From NCBI RefSeq assembly GCF_900496995.4, contig NW_024470386.1:62001-126000 (forward strand): a stretch of DNA of 64,000 bases, given 5' to 3'. Shown here in pieces: positions 45,736 through 57,190 of this stretch (its first letter is position 1; every line of letters begins with the position of its first letter). The notes below the pieces were generated by a model. That model made no database searches. It had not been told where the DNA came from and worked only from the letters and a program-made list of their open reading frames with translations. The translations under genes and the position numbers were made by a program. Origin of the DNA: Aquila chrysaetos chrysaetos (lineage: Eukaryota; Chordata; Aves; Accipitriformes; Accipitridae).

Positions 45736-48700
45736 AGCCACGTTGCCCGGACTTAACTGCAGCAGGAGCTGGTGACGAGGGGGTGGGCACGGTGTGACAC
45801 TCTGCCCCTTCCTCAAAGCTGAGGGCTGGGAGCAGGAGCCTGGTGAGGTCTCGTTGGCTCTGCTCCCCACCTGGGGGCTGTGGGGAAGCCTTTCTGGGCA
45901 GGGCAGGGCCCTGCAGAGAGAGCAGTGCAGCCTGGCCTGGGGAGGTGAGCAGACCGGGCTCATCTGCGCCACTGACGCGCACAGGCTGCACGGCTCTGAG
46001 CAGGACCGTGACAGGCTATGTCGGGTACCTGTCCGCAGAAAGGTTCCAGACAGCTCCCCGACCTCTCGAGCCAGTGGTATAACAGCCAGCAGCGTGTGCG
46101 ATGCGGGCTGCACCTCCTCCCTCTCCAAGAGAGAGAACTCAAGCTGCGGGGTGGGAACAACTCCCAGCCCCAGCACTCGCAGCTTGAGGAGTGGCTTGGG
46201 GAGCTGCTGGGAGGTGCCCGGGGAAACAAGGAGCTGGCAAGGGTGCGGGGCAGGGCCTGCCGCAGGAGCCCGCAGGAGTCCCGGGGCTGACGTCTCGGGG
46301 CATCTCTGTTGACACAGGTAGAGCGGCGGCAGAGGATGGGGAGAACGCAGACCATTCGTGCTGCTCTCATGCGCACCTACAGCGGCATGGCGCTGCACGC
46401 CCCCAAGGAGCAGCTGCTCGCCTGTGTGGATAAAGAAATCATGGGCAACATCCTGAGGCTCTCCAGAGATAAACAGAGGGTAGGAGCACAGGGCGCGTAG
46501 GGTGGGGATGCCTGGGTGCCCCAGCTCCGGCCCCTTGGGGCTGGGGTGTCCCGAGATGGGCGGTCTCTTCCTAAAGACCTCCCAAGGAGGGGTTTGTCCT
46601 CAACATCCAGATGCAAGACCTCCGTGGGTTCCCCCTGCCCATGCTCCTCTTCCACCTCTCAGCCCTTCGAGGAGTTCAAGGGGTGCTTTGCTCTCTTTGG
46701 CCTCAGGACTTGCAGCTCAAGCTCGCCCTGGTGCAGAGCGTCACCGAGGTCAGTTGTGCCATCCAGGCTGTGGGCGACTGCGGCAGCTTTGAGCTCTCCT
46801 TAAAGCAGGAGGCGACGCGGACCCTGCTGGTGAGCGTGCGTAGCTGGAGCCGTCAGACGGGGGAGTTTTGGGCTGCAGCCATCAGACTGGTTTCCCCAGA
46901 GGCACGATGGTCTCTCGGCTTCACGTGAGCTCCTGGAGCTGTGTCCGGAGCTGGTGGGGCCCTTGGGTGCTGGTACTGGGTGGCTGTGGCTGAGGAGCAG
47001 GGTCCCTCCTGCAGTGCCTTTGGGGTTCCGTGGGGGAGATGGGGCAGCGTCTGCCCAGGCCTGGCAGCAGAGCCTGTCCCCGGGGCGGCGGGAGGGCTGT
47101 CCCGTGTCCCTGCCCGCTGCCAACTCTGCACTTGTCTCTGGGACTTGCAGGACTGGATAAAGAGGGAGCCCTGGGACTCCCTGGTGTATGGAGTGTTTCA
47201 GGCCCTGGAGGAGTTGAGGTGAGGTCTGTTCCCCAGGCTCTGGGCACTCCCAGTGTGGCCCAGCCCAGCTTGAGCACGGGGCCAGGAGCTGCTGGGGCTG
47301 TGGAGCGGGAGGCTGTTCCCCATTCCAGGTGTCTCCCAGAAGAAGGGAGCCCCAGGGGTTCCTTAACCTGGTGGGGGGGGTTGCCTGCTGCCTGGGAGGA
47401 GGTGGGAATTGCTGGAGCTGAAGGCAGTGCTCACTGGCACGGGCTGGGGGTGTTGGCTTTGGGGCCCTCGATGAGGAGGGAGCCAGTTGTGGTTTAAGCC
47501 ACCCTGGAGAGGGCTAGGAAATCCCCTTTCTGTTTTGTCTTCCTTTTTCCTCTGGCCAGCAAGCTGAGGCCGCCTCTGAGCAGGAAGGAAAATCGCAACC
47601 TGCTGGCAGTGTGCTGCCAGAGTGTTTTGTCCCATCCTTCCGAGGAGCGGATGAAAAAGGGAAGGAAGAGCGTGAGGGCGGCCGTGAACATGGAGGTACC
47701 CACCGGCCAGTGCCTGCCCACCTCTGGGTCAGGACCCCACCTCAGCACGCCCTGGCAGCCCCCATGATGCATAACCTCAGCTCTCCTTTGCTGCTTTTAG
47801 CTTCTGCACAGGAGAGGCATGGAAGATCTGGGCCACCTGATAGAAACCCTTCTGGAGGCTGAGGCGACCTCTGCCTGCTTTGACGACGTGGTCCACGTGA
47901 GTAGCCACGGGGCAACGGGGCAAGCGTTGCCAGGGCAGAGACTCGAGACCTTAGTGGGTGATAGGAGGTGGATACCTTTCCTCCAGACAAATGGGGCTTT
48001 GGCTCCTTGCTGTGGGGCTGTGCATCTGGCCGGGGCTGGGGGACAGGAGCGCCCGGCCACTGCAGCCTCAGGACAGGCAGCGAAGTGGGCCCTGGTGGAG
48101 GGAAAGCCAAGAGCCAGCCCTGAGCTGGGCGAGAGCAGCCCTGGGGGGAAGGCCAGAGCGGGGAGACGCCAGCAGGGAAGCAAGACCTGACGCGGGGCAG
48201 AGGCAGCTGCAGGGCGCGAGGCGGTGAAGGCTGCAGGGCCGGTGCTTGGTGGGGCGGGGGATGCGCCGGGAAGGGGCCAGAGAAGAAGGGAGAGGGAGAG
48301 GGATCTCGGGGAGAGAAAGATTCCTGTTGCGAGAGAGATGCACCCTGCCCCAGGTCCTGAAGTGCTGGCTCACCTCAGCCAAAGCATGGGAGCGGGAGAG
48401 AGCCCTGCGGGTTTGCACCCACGTGCTGGGCGCTTGCAAGGAGCGATGTGAGCTCGTGGTGAGTAGGGACCCTCCGCGTGCCCTGGTGCCCCATGCCCAC
48501 CATTCGTGGCCCTGGAAAGGAGCCCTGCCCGGCTGGGGGCTGGGTTTTGGGTCCGTGGGATTACGGGGCAGCCCTTCCGCCTGCCCTTCTGCCTGGTCGC
48601 TGCGCAGGGAGCAGGCTGGGCAGCAGAGGCGAGCGGGCGCTGGGGCTGCCTGCAACCTTTTTCCTGCTGCTGTCCCCTGCAGAGAGGATGTCCCTGCAAG

Positions 48701-51700
48701 CAGTTGGGCTCCCTGGTGGGACTGCTGGGGTCTCTGACCGGCGACTGCCTGGCCACGTGCCGCCAGAGGGCATGGGTCTGCCTTGGCTACCTTCTCCAAA
48801 TGCACGGTGAGGAGAGCAGGCGCTTCCCAGCCTTGCTCAGCCCGATCCTCCCTCCCTTCCTGGCCTGGCGCCACCGGGGTCCCGTGGAGGGAAGGGGGAG
48901 GCAACGTGCTCGGCTGGTTTTGTGCCCCCACCCTGTTAGCCCTCTGCCTCCCTGCCCGTCTCAGGGCAGGAAGGATCCCCGAGAGAGTGTTGCTGAGTCC
49001 CACCTCCCCGGGGCGTGCGTGAGGTTGGGCGGTCAGGGCCATCCCTCACTGCTGTCTGAGAGCAGGACATTGTCACCAATGCTGGGGACTGTCCCCCTCC
49101 ACGTCTGTCCCTCTCCACGTTCCAGGAGAGACAGAGGCTGGTCAGACAACTCGCTCGGATGAGGTCCCCGACGTTGCAGAGGCTGCCTTCCCCCTCGCTC
49201 CCTGCCTTCAGCCTGGAGAGACAGGCAGCTACCCAGGCAGTCTCCAAAGTCATCCCTGGCAGGGAAGAAATCTCCTGTTGAGCACAAGAGAGGAAACCAG
49301 TTTGCTGCCCAGAGCAAACTGGGCAGGGAGGAGGGATCTGAGCTGCGGGCCCAGAGCGTGCTGCCAAGGGTTGCGTTTGCACCCTTTCCTCTTCAGGCAG
49401 CAGGGTCTGCCTGTGCTGAGGAAGTCACAGGGAGGTTTCCTGCCTCCCAGAGACGATGGTGGCCTGTGTGGGAATAGGGGACGCAGCTGCTAGGAGCAGA
49501 GGCTGCTGAAACCCTGAAGCCCCGGCAAATGGTTTAAGGAGGAAGAGGGCTCTTTCCAGCCCGGGATTTGTCAGCCATTTCTCGGGCTCAGGAAATCCCG
49601 CTGCCCCAAGCTCAGGAGGGCCCTGGCTTTCCCTGTGGCCTTCCCTGCCACCACGTGGGTTCTCCTTTATTGGTATCTGGGGCCAGAGCTTGGCTTTCTG
49701 TAGACGTGACTCCTCTTCTCTCCTGCTGTTTGTTCCAGCCAAGAGCATGAAGGTGCCGCAGGCAGGTGAGATCCGGTGCCTTTGTGAGGAGCTGAACAGC
49801 CCGGACACCGAGACTTTGGTGAAGACCCGTACCAAAATAACAAAGGTAACTGGCCCCAAAGCAGTGGGGTGGGGGCCCAGCTCCTGGGCTCCTGCACGTC
49901 TCCCTGCTCCCCTCCAGAGTCTCTGTCTCCAGAGCGAGCTGTCCAGGACAGCTGTTGTTAGCAAGTAGCAGGAGGCTTTGAGACAAGACCGTCCTTCAGG
50001 CACGCTGGAGCAGACACCCTGATGGGTGCGTTGGCACACACGTGTGAGTGCTCTTGTCAGAATACCAATTTGGTATATAAGCAAACAACAAGGGGGTAGA
50101 CGCTTCCAAATCGCTTAGCTGCACCAGATGTAAACAGCAGTGTAGGCACAGCAGGAGGGTCAAGAGACTGGCCCCTGCATGACTGCTGAACTAACAGTCC
50201 CGTCAAGTTGCCTTTCCTTTCGGAATCGCTGGGGCAGAGCTGTGACGCGGGCTCTCCTGTTCCTGACTTCTCTCCAGGCTGTTTGCAGATGCATCCCTGC
50301 AGCGCAGGCTGTGGACTTTCTGACTGCCATCCTGGACAGCTTGCTGCACGTCATGCCCCCACATGCAAGAGTAGTGTGGAAGTGGGTGTTCATCTTCCTG
50401 GGGGAATGCAGAAAGGAAATAGTCCAGGAGGTAAAGGAGAGCTTTTTTTCCATTAGACTTTGTCTTTTCTCCTGTTGGCTGTTGCACTACACCCTGTGCA
50501 GTTGGCATGGGCTCAAGAAATGCCGCCTGTGTGCCGAGCCAAGGGGCTACCGATGGTCCGAGTCGTGCATTAGCACCCGCTGCTGGCGCCTGCTCCAGCT
50601 GGTGACAAGGCTATGGGCACTTCTTGTCCAAAGTCTGCCACTGGTCCGGGTCCTTCCCATGAGTGAGGCACTGGGAGGCACCAACCTTGCCATTCCTCCC
50701 CTTCCTCTGGGGTCACTGTCAGTCCTCCCTGCCCTGGGACCCACCTCACCCTTCTCTTTCTTCACTGGGCCCCAATTCCATCTACTCTGAGCTTTGCTGG
50801 GCATGCTAGGTTTTCCACAGGTTGGGTAGTTGTTCGTTGCTCTCATTGCTTTCCCCGACTGTGGTGTTACCCAGCCTGTGAGGTGCCCTTCCTTCAGCCA
50901 CTGGTTGCTGCCCATCTGTAGCCTGGGAGCCTCCGGCCTCGTGCTGTGCCTGCCCTTTCAAGGCCCCTGTTCTCCTCCGCTCACGCTCTGCTGCGCTCCA
51001 CTTGGGCTCTAGGGCCACCAGTGGCTCAAGCAGTGCAGACTAACTCAGTCTCAGGAGGGTAGAGGCAAGGAAAAGCGTCCCTGGAGAACTGGGTTCCTCC
51101 TGAAGGAGACACGTGCCCTTGCAGAGGCCCTGCACGGCATCTTCAGGGTCTTGAAGAGCGTATTTGTTCGTGGCCTTGCATCGCTACAGACGCATGGGGA
51201 GAGTTAGCCAAGCGCTGAGCATGAAATGGGTCCGTGTCCTCTGGGTGCACACAGGGCACGCAGCTGCTCATACGGTTGGGCCCAGGCACATGCAGCAACC
51301 GAGGCTGTGCGTGTGAGCGTGTGCGTGTGTGCGTGCATGCGCACGATTGCCAAGAGCACGCTGGGCTCCAGATGTGAGCCAGGGTCAGGCAGGGTGGAAG
51401 GCGTGAGGTTTCGAGCTGGATCTGGACTCTGTGTCAGGGGCGCTCATGTGCCGAGTGACTGTGTCTGGGCCCCACAGGAGGGGGTAAAGGATGCACCGAG
51501 CCCTTCTTTCTCGTCTTCTTCCATTCAGGTGCCAAAAATCTTGAACACCCTTTACACCTGCATGCAGCAGAGCACCCACAGGCCCTTCCTGCTCCGTGCA
51601 GTGTTTCTCCTCACCCACTTTCACCAGGAGCCCGTAACCAGCAGTCTCCTCCAGAAGAGTCTGCTGATGGACAGGTACGTGCACTCCCCACTTCCCCGCT

Positions 51701-53851
51701 GTGGTCAAACAGGGACCCTGCAGCTTCCTTGCCCTGGGGGGGTCCGGTTGAGAAGCAGGTCTTTTTTTTCTGCCCGAGCAGTCTGGAGTGTTGCAAGACT
51801 GCGTGCTTGTGTCTCTGCTGTGAGTGGGGCGTTGTAAGCCCCATTGCAGGTGAGGAGGTTTGAGGGCACCGCAGGACCGCAAGGATACGGGCTCAGGGGT
51901 GAACGTCTCTTCCCTTGCAGTGACACGGTGGAGCTGTGGAGGAGCCTGGGGAGAAGCATCCTTGGGATTCGGATCCTGAGGTGCTTAGTGCAGAAACTAA
52001 ACAGAGCAGGAAACCACCGCCTGGGGACGGACTCCTCCACTTGTGGGCGGCACAACCGTCAGACGGCTGTGGAGACTCTGACGGTACGTTCAACGGCAGA
52101 CACGTTTCTGCAGCTGGGCATCTGCTTGCCAACTCACACCTGGGCGCAAGGGAGTCAGGTGCCCTTTGCGGGTGCCCACGGAGATTCACAGGGCGCTGTG
52201 CTGGGCCGGCCTCAAGGAGTGTGGGGAGCCAGGCCAGTTTGGTACTCCTGAGCCACAAGGCTGTCGCAGAAGTGACAACTGCGGACAGTGACCCCCCACC
52301 CCAGGCAGGCGGGGGAACCAGGCTGGTGGGAAAAGGCCTTCCCTGAACAGGTGGTTCTTGGTCATGTTTCTCTGCAGATCACCCGTGCCATCTCCGAGGT
52401 GGTGCTTGCCCTGAGGAGCACGGAGGAGCTCAGGCAACTGCTTCCCCACCTCCTTCCCAGCCTCCTCAGGTGGGCCAGTGAAATGCTGGGTGGGGAGAGG
52501 CTGCTTTTGCTCATGAGCACCTGGAGAGAACTGTTCCTCGAGTGCCACATGCAAGTGGAGAAGCCGTGCAGGTAAGGAGCCGAAGGGGCAGATGGAGGGG
52601 CTGGCTTCAGTTCCCCGCCGTGCCAAGGCCTGTGCCTTTGTGGGGCTGAGGGAGGGCTTCGCCTGCCCCACTTCCTAGATGTGGAAAGCGGTCGTCGTGG
52701 TTGGTTTTACTTCTGTTCCTTCATGGAGAAACTCCAGCTCCCAGGCAGGAAGGTCTTACGCAGCTCATACTGCGGACGGCCGTCATCTTGCCTCCTGCAT
52801 ACCCTTGCGTGCGCAATAGCATTGCACTCCCTCAACGGACCCCCGCTGGGAGCTGTGACTCTTGCGGGCACTGGTGTCGTTCTTGGCCAAAGGCTGGTGG
52901 GAAGAGGGGTGAGGTGTTGGCCTTGGTTGATACCTAGCGTGGAGTCAGTCTAGAGGCGTGGGTTTTCTTCTGCTTCGGGGGGTCTGGGGCACGAAGAAAA
53001 TGCCAGTGTCGTTAGCTGCAGTCTGGAAGGCTGTGGAGCATCCTTCCAGGGGTATTTAGCTCTGCTGCAGATCAGTCTTCCCCTAACCTGCTTGTGATTT
53101 GAGAGTTCTTGGGGTTTCTGGCGGTGGTGCTATTTGCACTTGTTTTGTTTGATTGGGTTTGTTTATTTTGCGTTTTGTTTCTGTTGCCAGGGTTTTCCTT
53201 TCAGCTCTAGAGTTGGTGCTGGGCAAATGCATGGCGCAGAAATGGACGCAGCTGCTCATGAATCGGGGAGTGTGGGCTCGCCTGGAAGACCCCCTGGCTC
53301 ACCCTGAGGGGGTGCGTCTCCTGAGCAGGTAAGAGCCCCAGGGATGCGTCTGGCCAACTCCTGCAGGGCCGTGCCCAGGGACATGGCCGCTGGGAGCCTC
53401 CCGGCGTGCCCGGGAAGCCGTCGGGAGCTGAAGAATAGTGCCTGCATCGGCGCAAGTGAATTTGGGAGGCCCGGCCTGTGGCCTTCCTGGGTAACTGTGT
53501 GTCCCTCGCTTGTGACCCCTGCGCAGCGTCCTGCTCCACGCTGGGCTCGTCTCCCCCTGTCTGGTGAAGAACCTCTTGCCGTGGCTGGTTTCCTGCTCAG
53601 TTAAACTGCGGGTGACAGCTACAGCTTTCTTTGCTGAGGTAAGGCAGGAGATGGGGAAGGAAGGGCTCAGAGGGCTTTCACTGAGATACTGCTGCTCGGG
53701 ATGTCTTTTTTTGTGGGAAGATCCCTGGCGAACGGGTCCCTGGAGCGGGGTGCCCAGGGGAGCGCCTGGCCGGGACCAGGTCCCCACGGCGCTGCCTGTC
53801 TTGTTGCTCCAGATCTCTCGGGGCGGCAGGACGACGGGGACCTCCGAGTGA
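33053..53851 (+). CDS. MROH2B: MROH2-like maestro heat-like repeat protein, 35 exons, about 1382 residues
   Basis: HEAT-repeat solenoid protein; mouse MROH2B is described as a sperm PKA-interacting factor. Exons: 33053-33179, 33703-33842, 35084-35206, 36992-37157, 37553-37651, 38255-38406, 38735-38878, 39308-39400, 39900-39969, 40081-40194, 40658-40731, 41056-41175, 42193-42300, 42494-42659, 43041-43081, 43365-43506, 44184-44236, 44662-44769, 45018-45137, 45338-45460, 46318-46479, 46707-46829, 47151-47218, 47560-47695, 47801-47896, 48354-48458, 48683-48806, 49739-49845, 50278-50430, 51529-51674, 51921-52083, 52378-52571, 53191-53328, 53527-53638, 53813-53851. All borders are AG/GT and all phases match without a stop (4149 nt). 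Recalled MROH2B landmarks recur in order: SDVLVALARSHFRFVMSELQ, LPAPQALLARLL, FLYKALGTVLA, WLTSAKAWERERAL, TATAFFAE. It could equally be MROH2A. It ends about 300 residues before the mammalian C-terminus. It is intact and probably expressed. Confidence 0.92.
34129..34780 (-). mobile_element. Solo LTR (fossil) in the second MROH2 intron, target-site duplication CCCTT
   Basis: Runs from TGTCACGGTCCATTGGGA to AACAGTCCCA, flanked by CCCTT at 34124-34128 and 34781-34785. The minus orientation is given by an AATAAA (complement within AACTTTATTTCG, near 34188) and a TATA-like box (complement of TTTTATACC, near 34511). It is 652 bp with no internal region. It lies in the intron between exons 33703-33842 and 35084-35206, antisense to the gene. 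Confidence 0.8.
35560..36586 (-). mobile_element. Solo LTR (fossil) in the third MROH2 intron, inverted partner of 17305-18260
   Basis: The reverse complement aligns along about 950 bp with 17305-18260: CTTTAATAAACTGTACTATT near its 3' end, the CCTCCAGGGTGGAATGCAGT block near 36530 and TGATTGCTAGAAGTGAC at its 5' end. Upstream on the plus strand, 35505-35625 carries three GCGTTCAA motifs that the other copy lacks. The LTR sits antisense between exons 35084-35206 and 36992-37157. The two copies differ at many sites, so they are not recent duplicates. No target repeat was found. Confidence 0.65.
37916..38002. repeat. (GGGAA)n microsatellite
   Basis: Repeats of AAGGG/GGGAA with two GGGGG interruptions, in the intron between MROH2 exons 37553-37651 and 38255-38406. 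Confidence 0.9.
42494..42659 (+). CDS. MROH2B: MROH2-like exon with acidic insert
   Basis: Encodes LLWPRLLQYVVPAQYSGMLI and a following HEAT helix, then a run of eight glutamates before an SQEQ end. The acidic run probably forms a flexible loop between HEAT repeats; other MROH proteins also carry a variable linker at this point before the conserved LPAPQ(A/K)LLARLL block, which is the next exon (43041-43081). Confidence 0.85.
45695..45735. repeat. (TTGC)n microsatellite
   Basis: About ten GCTT/TTGC units with one G change, in the intron between MROH2 exons 45338-45460 and 46318-46479. Confidence 0.9.
53813..53851 (+). CDS. MROH2B: Terminal exon of the MROH2-like gene: short novel C-terminus
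   Basis: After TATAFFAE (end of exon 53527-53638) the frame enters an exon beginning after TTGCTCCAG and encoding ISRGGRTTGTSE before TGA. Family members continue here with several more HEAT exons (from memory, about 300 residues in MROH2B). No such exons are seen before the LTR cluster at 54455. An ATTAAA at 53910 supports a real transcript end. Confidence 0.65.
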   Translation: MSRGGRTTGTSE

Positions 53852-53909
53852 GGCAGGCACCAGAGGAATCCCTCCGCAATACCTGGCCCCAGCCAGCACC
53901 ACGGAGTTA

Positions 53910-53915
53910 ATTAAA
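53910..53915 (+). terminator. MROH2B: Polyadenylation signal of the MROH2-like gene
   Basis: ATTAAA lies 58 bases after the stop codon at 53849-53851. Its closeness to the stop is similar to the arrangement in the minus-strand MROH gene. Confidence 0.55.
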
Positions 53916-53934
53916 GCTCATCAAAAGACACCGA

Positions 53935-54405
53935 AAGGGGAGTGTATCTGTTCTTTCCCTAATAGCACCCCGGCGGCTGGTGAGACGACGTGTGGGTGAC
54001 ACGGAGGCTGGGGGCTGCCAGCTGTGGGGCCCCTCTCAGATCTTCCTGGGCTGGGGACAATGGAGTCGTGCCAGGACAGACCCCAGAGCAGGGGTCTCCC
54101 CGTGGGGTCCTGGGGCCTTGCTGTGCCATGCTGACCCCTGTGAGAAGAAGGTGGGCTGCGCCGGCGACCAGGCCTGGTGCTGGGGCCAGGAGTTTCCTTT
54201 AGGCACCTGCAGTGCCGAGGGATCCGACATCCCCACCGCAGACATGTAGAGCTCTTCCAAGGGGGTTACTCCGGGTGCCTCGGTGGAGGGCAGAGGTGGC
54301 CCTAGGCCTGAAAGACCAGCTGTACTGAGGTCTGGTGCCCCTGAGTGCTGTTGCCCATGGGATTCCCACCAAAAGTCCCCTGAAGAGGCAAGAATCTTCA
54401 CCCGC
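53935..54405. other. Intergenic, nothing recognised
   Basis: Downstream flank of the MROH2-like gene. No additional MROH exon, RNA gene or known repeat was recognised before the CR1 remains at about 54408. Confidence 0.5.
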
Positions 54406-54454
54406 TGTTTCATGGTCACTACAGCCAAGGCTGACAATGCTTTTTCCACCCCTG

Positions 54455-56054
54455 TGTCCCGATCCAATGTCGGGGAAGGTGTCGATATGATCCCAAGAGC
54501 AAGATTAAGACGCAAGCAAGGTCAAACGCTGTATACCCAAAAGAGCTTTAATTATCAAAAGTAGAAAACAGTAGCGCTAGGATAGACTGGAAGAAAAGGC
54601 AGAAATCAAGCAAGCAGTCGGGATAGAGTTGCAAGACTAGTCACCACCTGTCGCGTCCCAAAGTTGGAGCGACTCGGGTTCGTGGATTTCCTTTGTCAGA
54701 ATGAAGGTGAAACGACACCAGGGGAGTTCAAACAACAATCAACATTTATTCAGCCTAGCTAACCTTGCCCAAGTAGAAGTGAACTTATCAATATGAACCT
54801 TGCAACATGTCATTAAGCCGCTGTTTGAAAAGAGAAGGGAGGTGTAGAAAAAGAAATGAAGAAAGGAACCTGAAATGTATCGGAAGGAGAGCTCTCCCAT
54901 TGAGTCACGAGGTTCAGAGCAGACCCCCTTGCTTTCTGGACTCCTTCTCAAAGAGGAGCCCAGGGGCGGCTAGATCCACTCACTCCTAGTCTCAGACTTG
55001 GTCAACGGTTTATGTTTAAAAGGATGAGGTGTAGGGACTGTGGAAAAGAGAGAAGGAAAAGAGGGAGAGAGAGAATGAGAGAAAGAAAGAAAGAAAGAGA
55101 GAAGAGAAGGGTTTCACCAGTCCTGGGTGCAGCGTTGGTCCAGCCAGCGTAGAGATCCAGTTCCGGAGGGCGCGCACTGAGAACTCGTTCTCCCTTCTTT
55201 TATAGTGTGTTAGTCGATGGTTTTGACATGTGCAGTTCCCGTTGCCGGGGTTCTCTGGAATCGGTCGGTGAGCTTTGTGGGGGGGTTCATTGCGGAGTTG
55301 CCTCTCTTCTTCTGCTGGCATGACCGCTTAAGATAGAAGCACAGTCCCATCTTCCGTGGGGCCTCCTCCTCCAGGCACATATGCTGTGCTCCTTCTCCTG
55401 GTCACTTAAGATAAGGAACTGCGGCTTTGGAGAAGTGCGGTCCCACCCTCCGTGGGGCCCTCTCCTCTGGCCACGTTGTGCTGTTCACAAAACTCCAGCA
55501 TTTTTGCAGAGGCCGTTTTCTCCACCAAAGTTCTTTAACGAATGTTTGAGACATTGACTATAATTTGTCAGACCGTCACACCACCATGGATCCAGCGGCA
55601 TCCCGTTGGTCCTCAGTCTTCAATTCTTCGGTGAGGGGTGCACACCACGGCTTGTCTCCATGGTTTTTTTGTAGGACATAGTCTGATGCACGCGCATACA
55701 TACTGTTCATGCACTCTTCACGCGCTGCAGGTTTCACCTATCACACAGCCTTCGCGTGATCAACACCAGAAACCAGTACCTTATCTCAAAGACTGCAGTT
55801 TCCACGACAGTGATAGTCTCCACGTTCCTGCATGCTTCACCGGCTCCGGCCTGTCTCCTCCCCTGGATGCCTCAGTGGCCTGATAATCGTCCTGATGGAC
55901 AGAGGAGTGCCCTGCTTAAACAAGCCATCTCTGGGATAAGTGGCTCCTCACAGCAAACAATCCTTGAGATGAATGGCTTGAGGTGACAGTCCAGTCTCTC
56001 ACAACAAAAAATCTTTGAGACAGATAGCTCGAGGTAACAATTCAGGCTCTCACA
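54455..56054 (-). mobile_element. Outer LTR (fossil) with target-site duplication CCCTG, split by a second LTR
   Basis: Begins TGTCCCGATCC and ends GGCTCTCACA, flanked by CCCTG at 54450-54454 and 56055-56059. It is interrupted by the inner LTR at 54649-55580; without that, its length is about 663 bp. The minus orientation is suggested by ATTAAAGCTC on the complement near 54546. The flanks rejoin exactly in line with the CR1 copy at 63240-63275. It is older than the inner LTR. Confidence 0.85.
54649..55580 (-). mobile_element. Inner solo LTR (fossil) with target-site duplication CCACC, nested in another LTR
   Basis: Begins TGTCGCGTCCCAAAGTTGGA and ends GACCGTCACA, flanked by CCACC at 54644-54648 and 55581-55585. 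The minus orientation is shown by AATAAA (complement of ACATTTATTCAGCC near 54745) and a TATA-like box (complement of TTTTATAG near 55200). It is 932 bp with no internal region. A GA-rich run lies at 55050-55110. Being nested, it is the youngest insertion of this cluster. Confidence 0.9.
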
Positions 56055-56429
56055 CCCTGATCAGCACTCCCTCTTCTGCAAGGACCAGAGTCAGGTGAGC
56101 ATCACCTTTGTTGGCCTACCTGGCACCTGTGTGAAGAAGTGGTCCCAAGACACCCTAGAAACCTGCTGGACCCTCAGAGGGTGTCCGTGATTTCCATCTT
56201 TGGAGGCCTTCAGCTTTCACTCTGGAGCGTTGCAGCCAACCTGATCGCAGGGAGGGTGATCGTTTCCTTCTGGGCAGGAGGCTCAGCTAGAGACCCCCAG
56301 CCAGGCCCTCCCAGCCACTTCCAGGAGCTTGTGTTGCAAGCTCCCGCAGTGTTCCTTAGGAAAAGGGATTCAGCGGGAGGTGAAGACATCTAAATATGTA
56401 CCTGCTTCTCAAAATAGATGGCATCTAAG

Positions 56430-56600
56430 TCATAGCCTCATGGGACAATTCAGGGTGGGGGAAGCTTCAGAGGCCCCTAGTGCAACCTAGGGCTCAAGGC
56501 AGGGTCAGCTCTGACATCAGACCAGGTTGCTCAAGGCATTTCAGCATCCACAGAGTGTGCACACGAGCCAGGCATCTCAGACACCATCAGGGAAATGGAG
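56430..56600 (-). mobile_element. CR1-type LINE 3' region
   Basis: GGCCCCTAGTGCAACC, GCTCAAGGCAGGGTCAGCTC and CAGACCAGGTTGCTCAAGGC correspond to the complement of a CR1-family 3' end of a somewhat different subfamily from the copies at 23361 and 32706. It is diverged; borders are approximate. Confidence 0.7.
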
Positions 56601-57190
56601 ACAGGTCATTTGACCAGTTCCCTGAACAAAGGGAGCTATCGGCATGCCGTGCCTCCTCAGAGTCCTAGGAACACCGAAGCTTTTGCTCCAGAGGAGCGTG
56701 ATCCCTCCTGAGGTGTCCTGGTGTAGCCCCTGCTCCGTGGGGTGCTTTAGGCTGTAAAGAACATCAAAACAACGCCTCTGACGGGGGTGATTTCACCCCC
56801 AATCCCAAAATGCAGAGCAGAGGGAGGGATCTCAGAGCTCCCAGGCTCTCTGCGGCAGGGTTGGGACTTCAGAGATGTTCCCAAAGTGGATTTGTTTGCA
56901 TTTTTATCTTCTCTTCTAGTTCGTGTGCCGGTACCGGAAAGAAGGCAGCAGAAGTGCACACTAGTTGTAACCCCTTTTTATTGCTGGCAATGAAGGTGCC
57001 TCTCGGCTGGCAGCGTGAGGAGGACCCCGTGTTACAGCTCTTGAGTCCTTATACGCAACCCTAAAACTACTCACGTGTTCCTATTTACAATTTACACAAA
57101 CTGTTGGCTTTGGCCATGATAGCGCCTGTTACCATTCGCTTTTGAGCATTTGTACACGCGACCCCGCCCGTGCAAGCACATTTAATGCAA
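56601..57190. other. Unassigned, possible further LTR remnant
   Basis: Contains a minus-strand AATAAA (complement of CTTTTTATTGC near 56980) followed by AT-rich sequence, which would suit the 3' part of a minus-strand LTR, but neither border nor a related copy was found. No gene is seen. Confidence 0.3.

Larger units (their letters stand above)
54408..56180 (-). mobile_element. CR1 LINE fragment (complement of endonuclease region), split by LTRs
   Basis: TTTCATGGTCACTACAGCCA at 54410 and, after the LTRs, the GTGTGAAGAAGTGGTCCC and CTAGAAACCTGCTGGACC stretches match the complement of the CR1 endonuclease region (the avian consensus as I recall it has TTTCATGGTCACTGCAGCCA and CAGGAACCTCCTGGA). 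The same CR1 region, without LTRs, is at 63226-63700, which provides the unoccupied arrangement. Confidence 0.75.
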
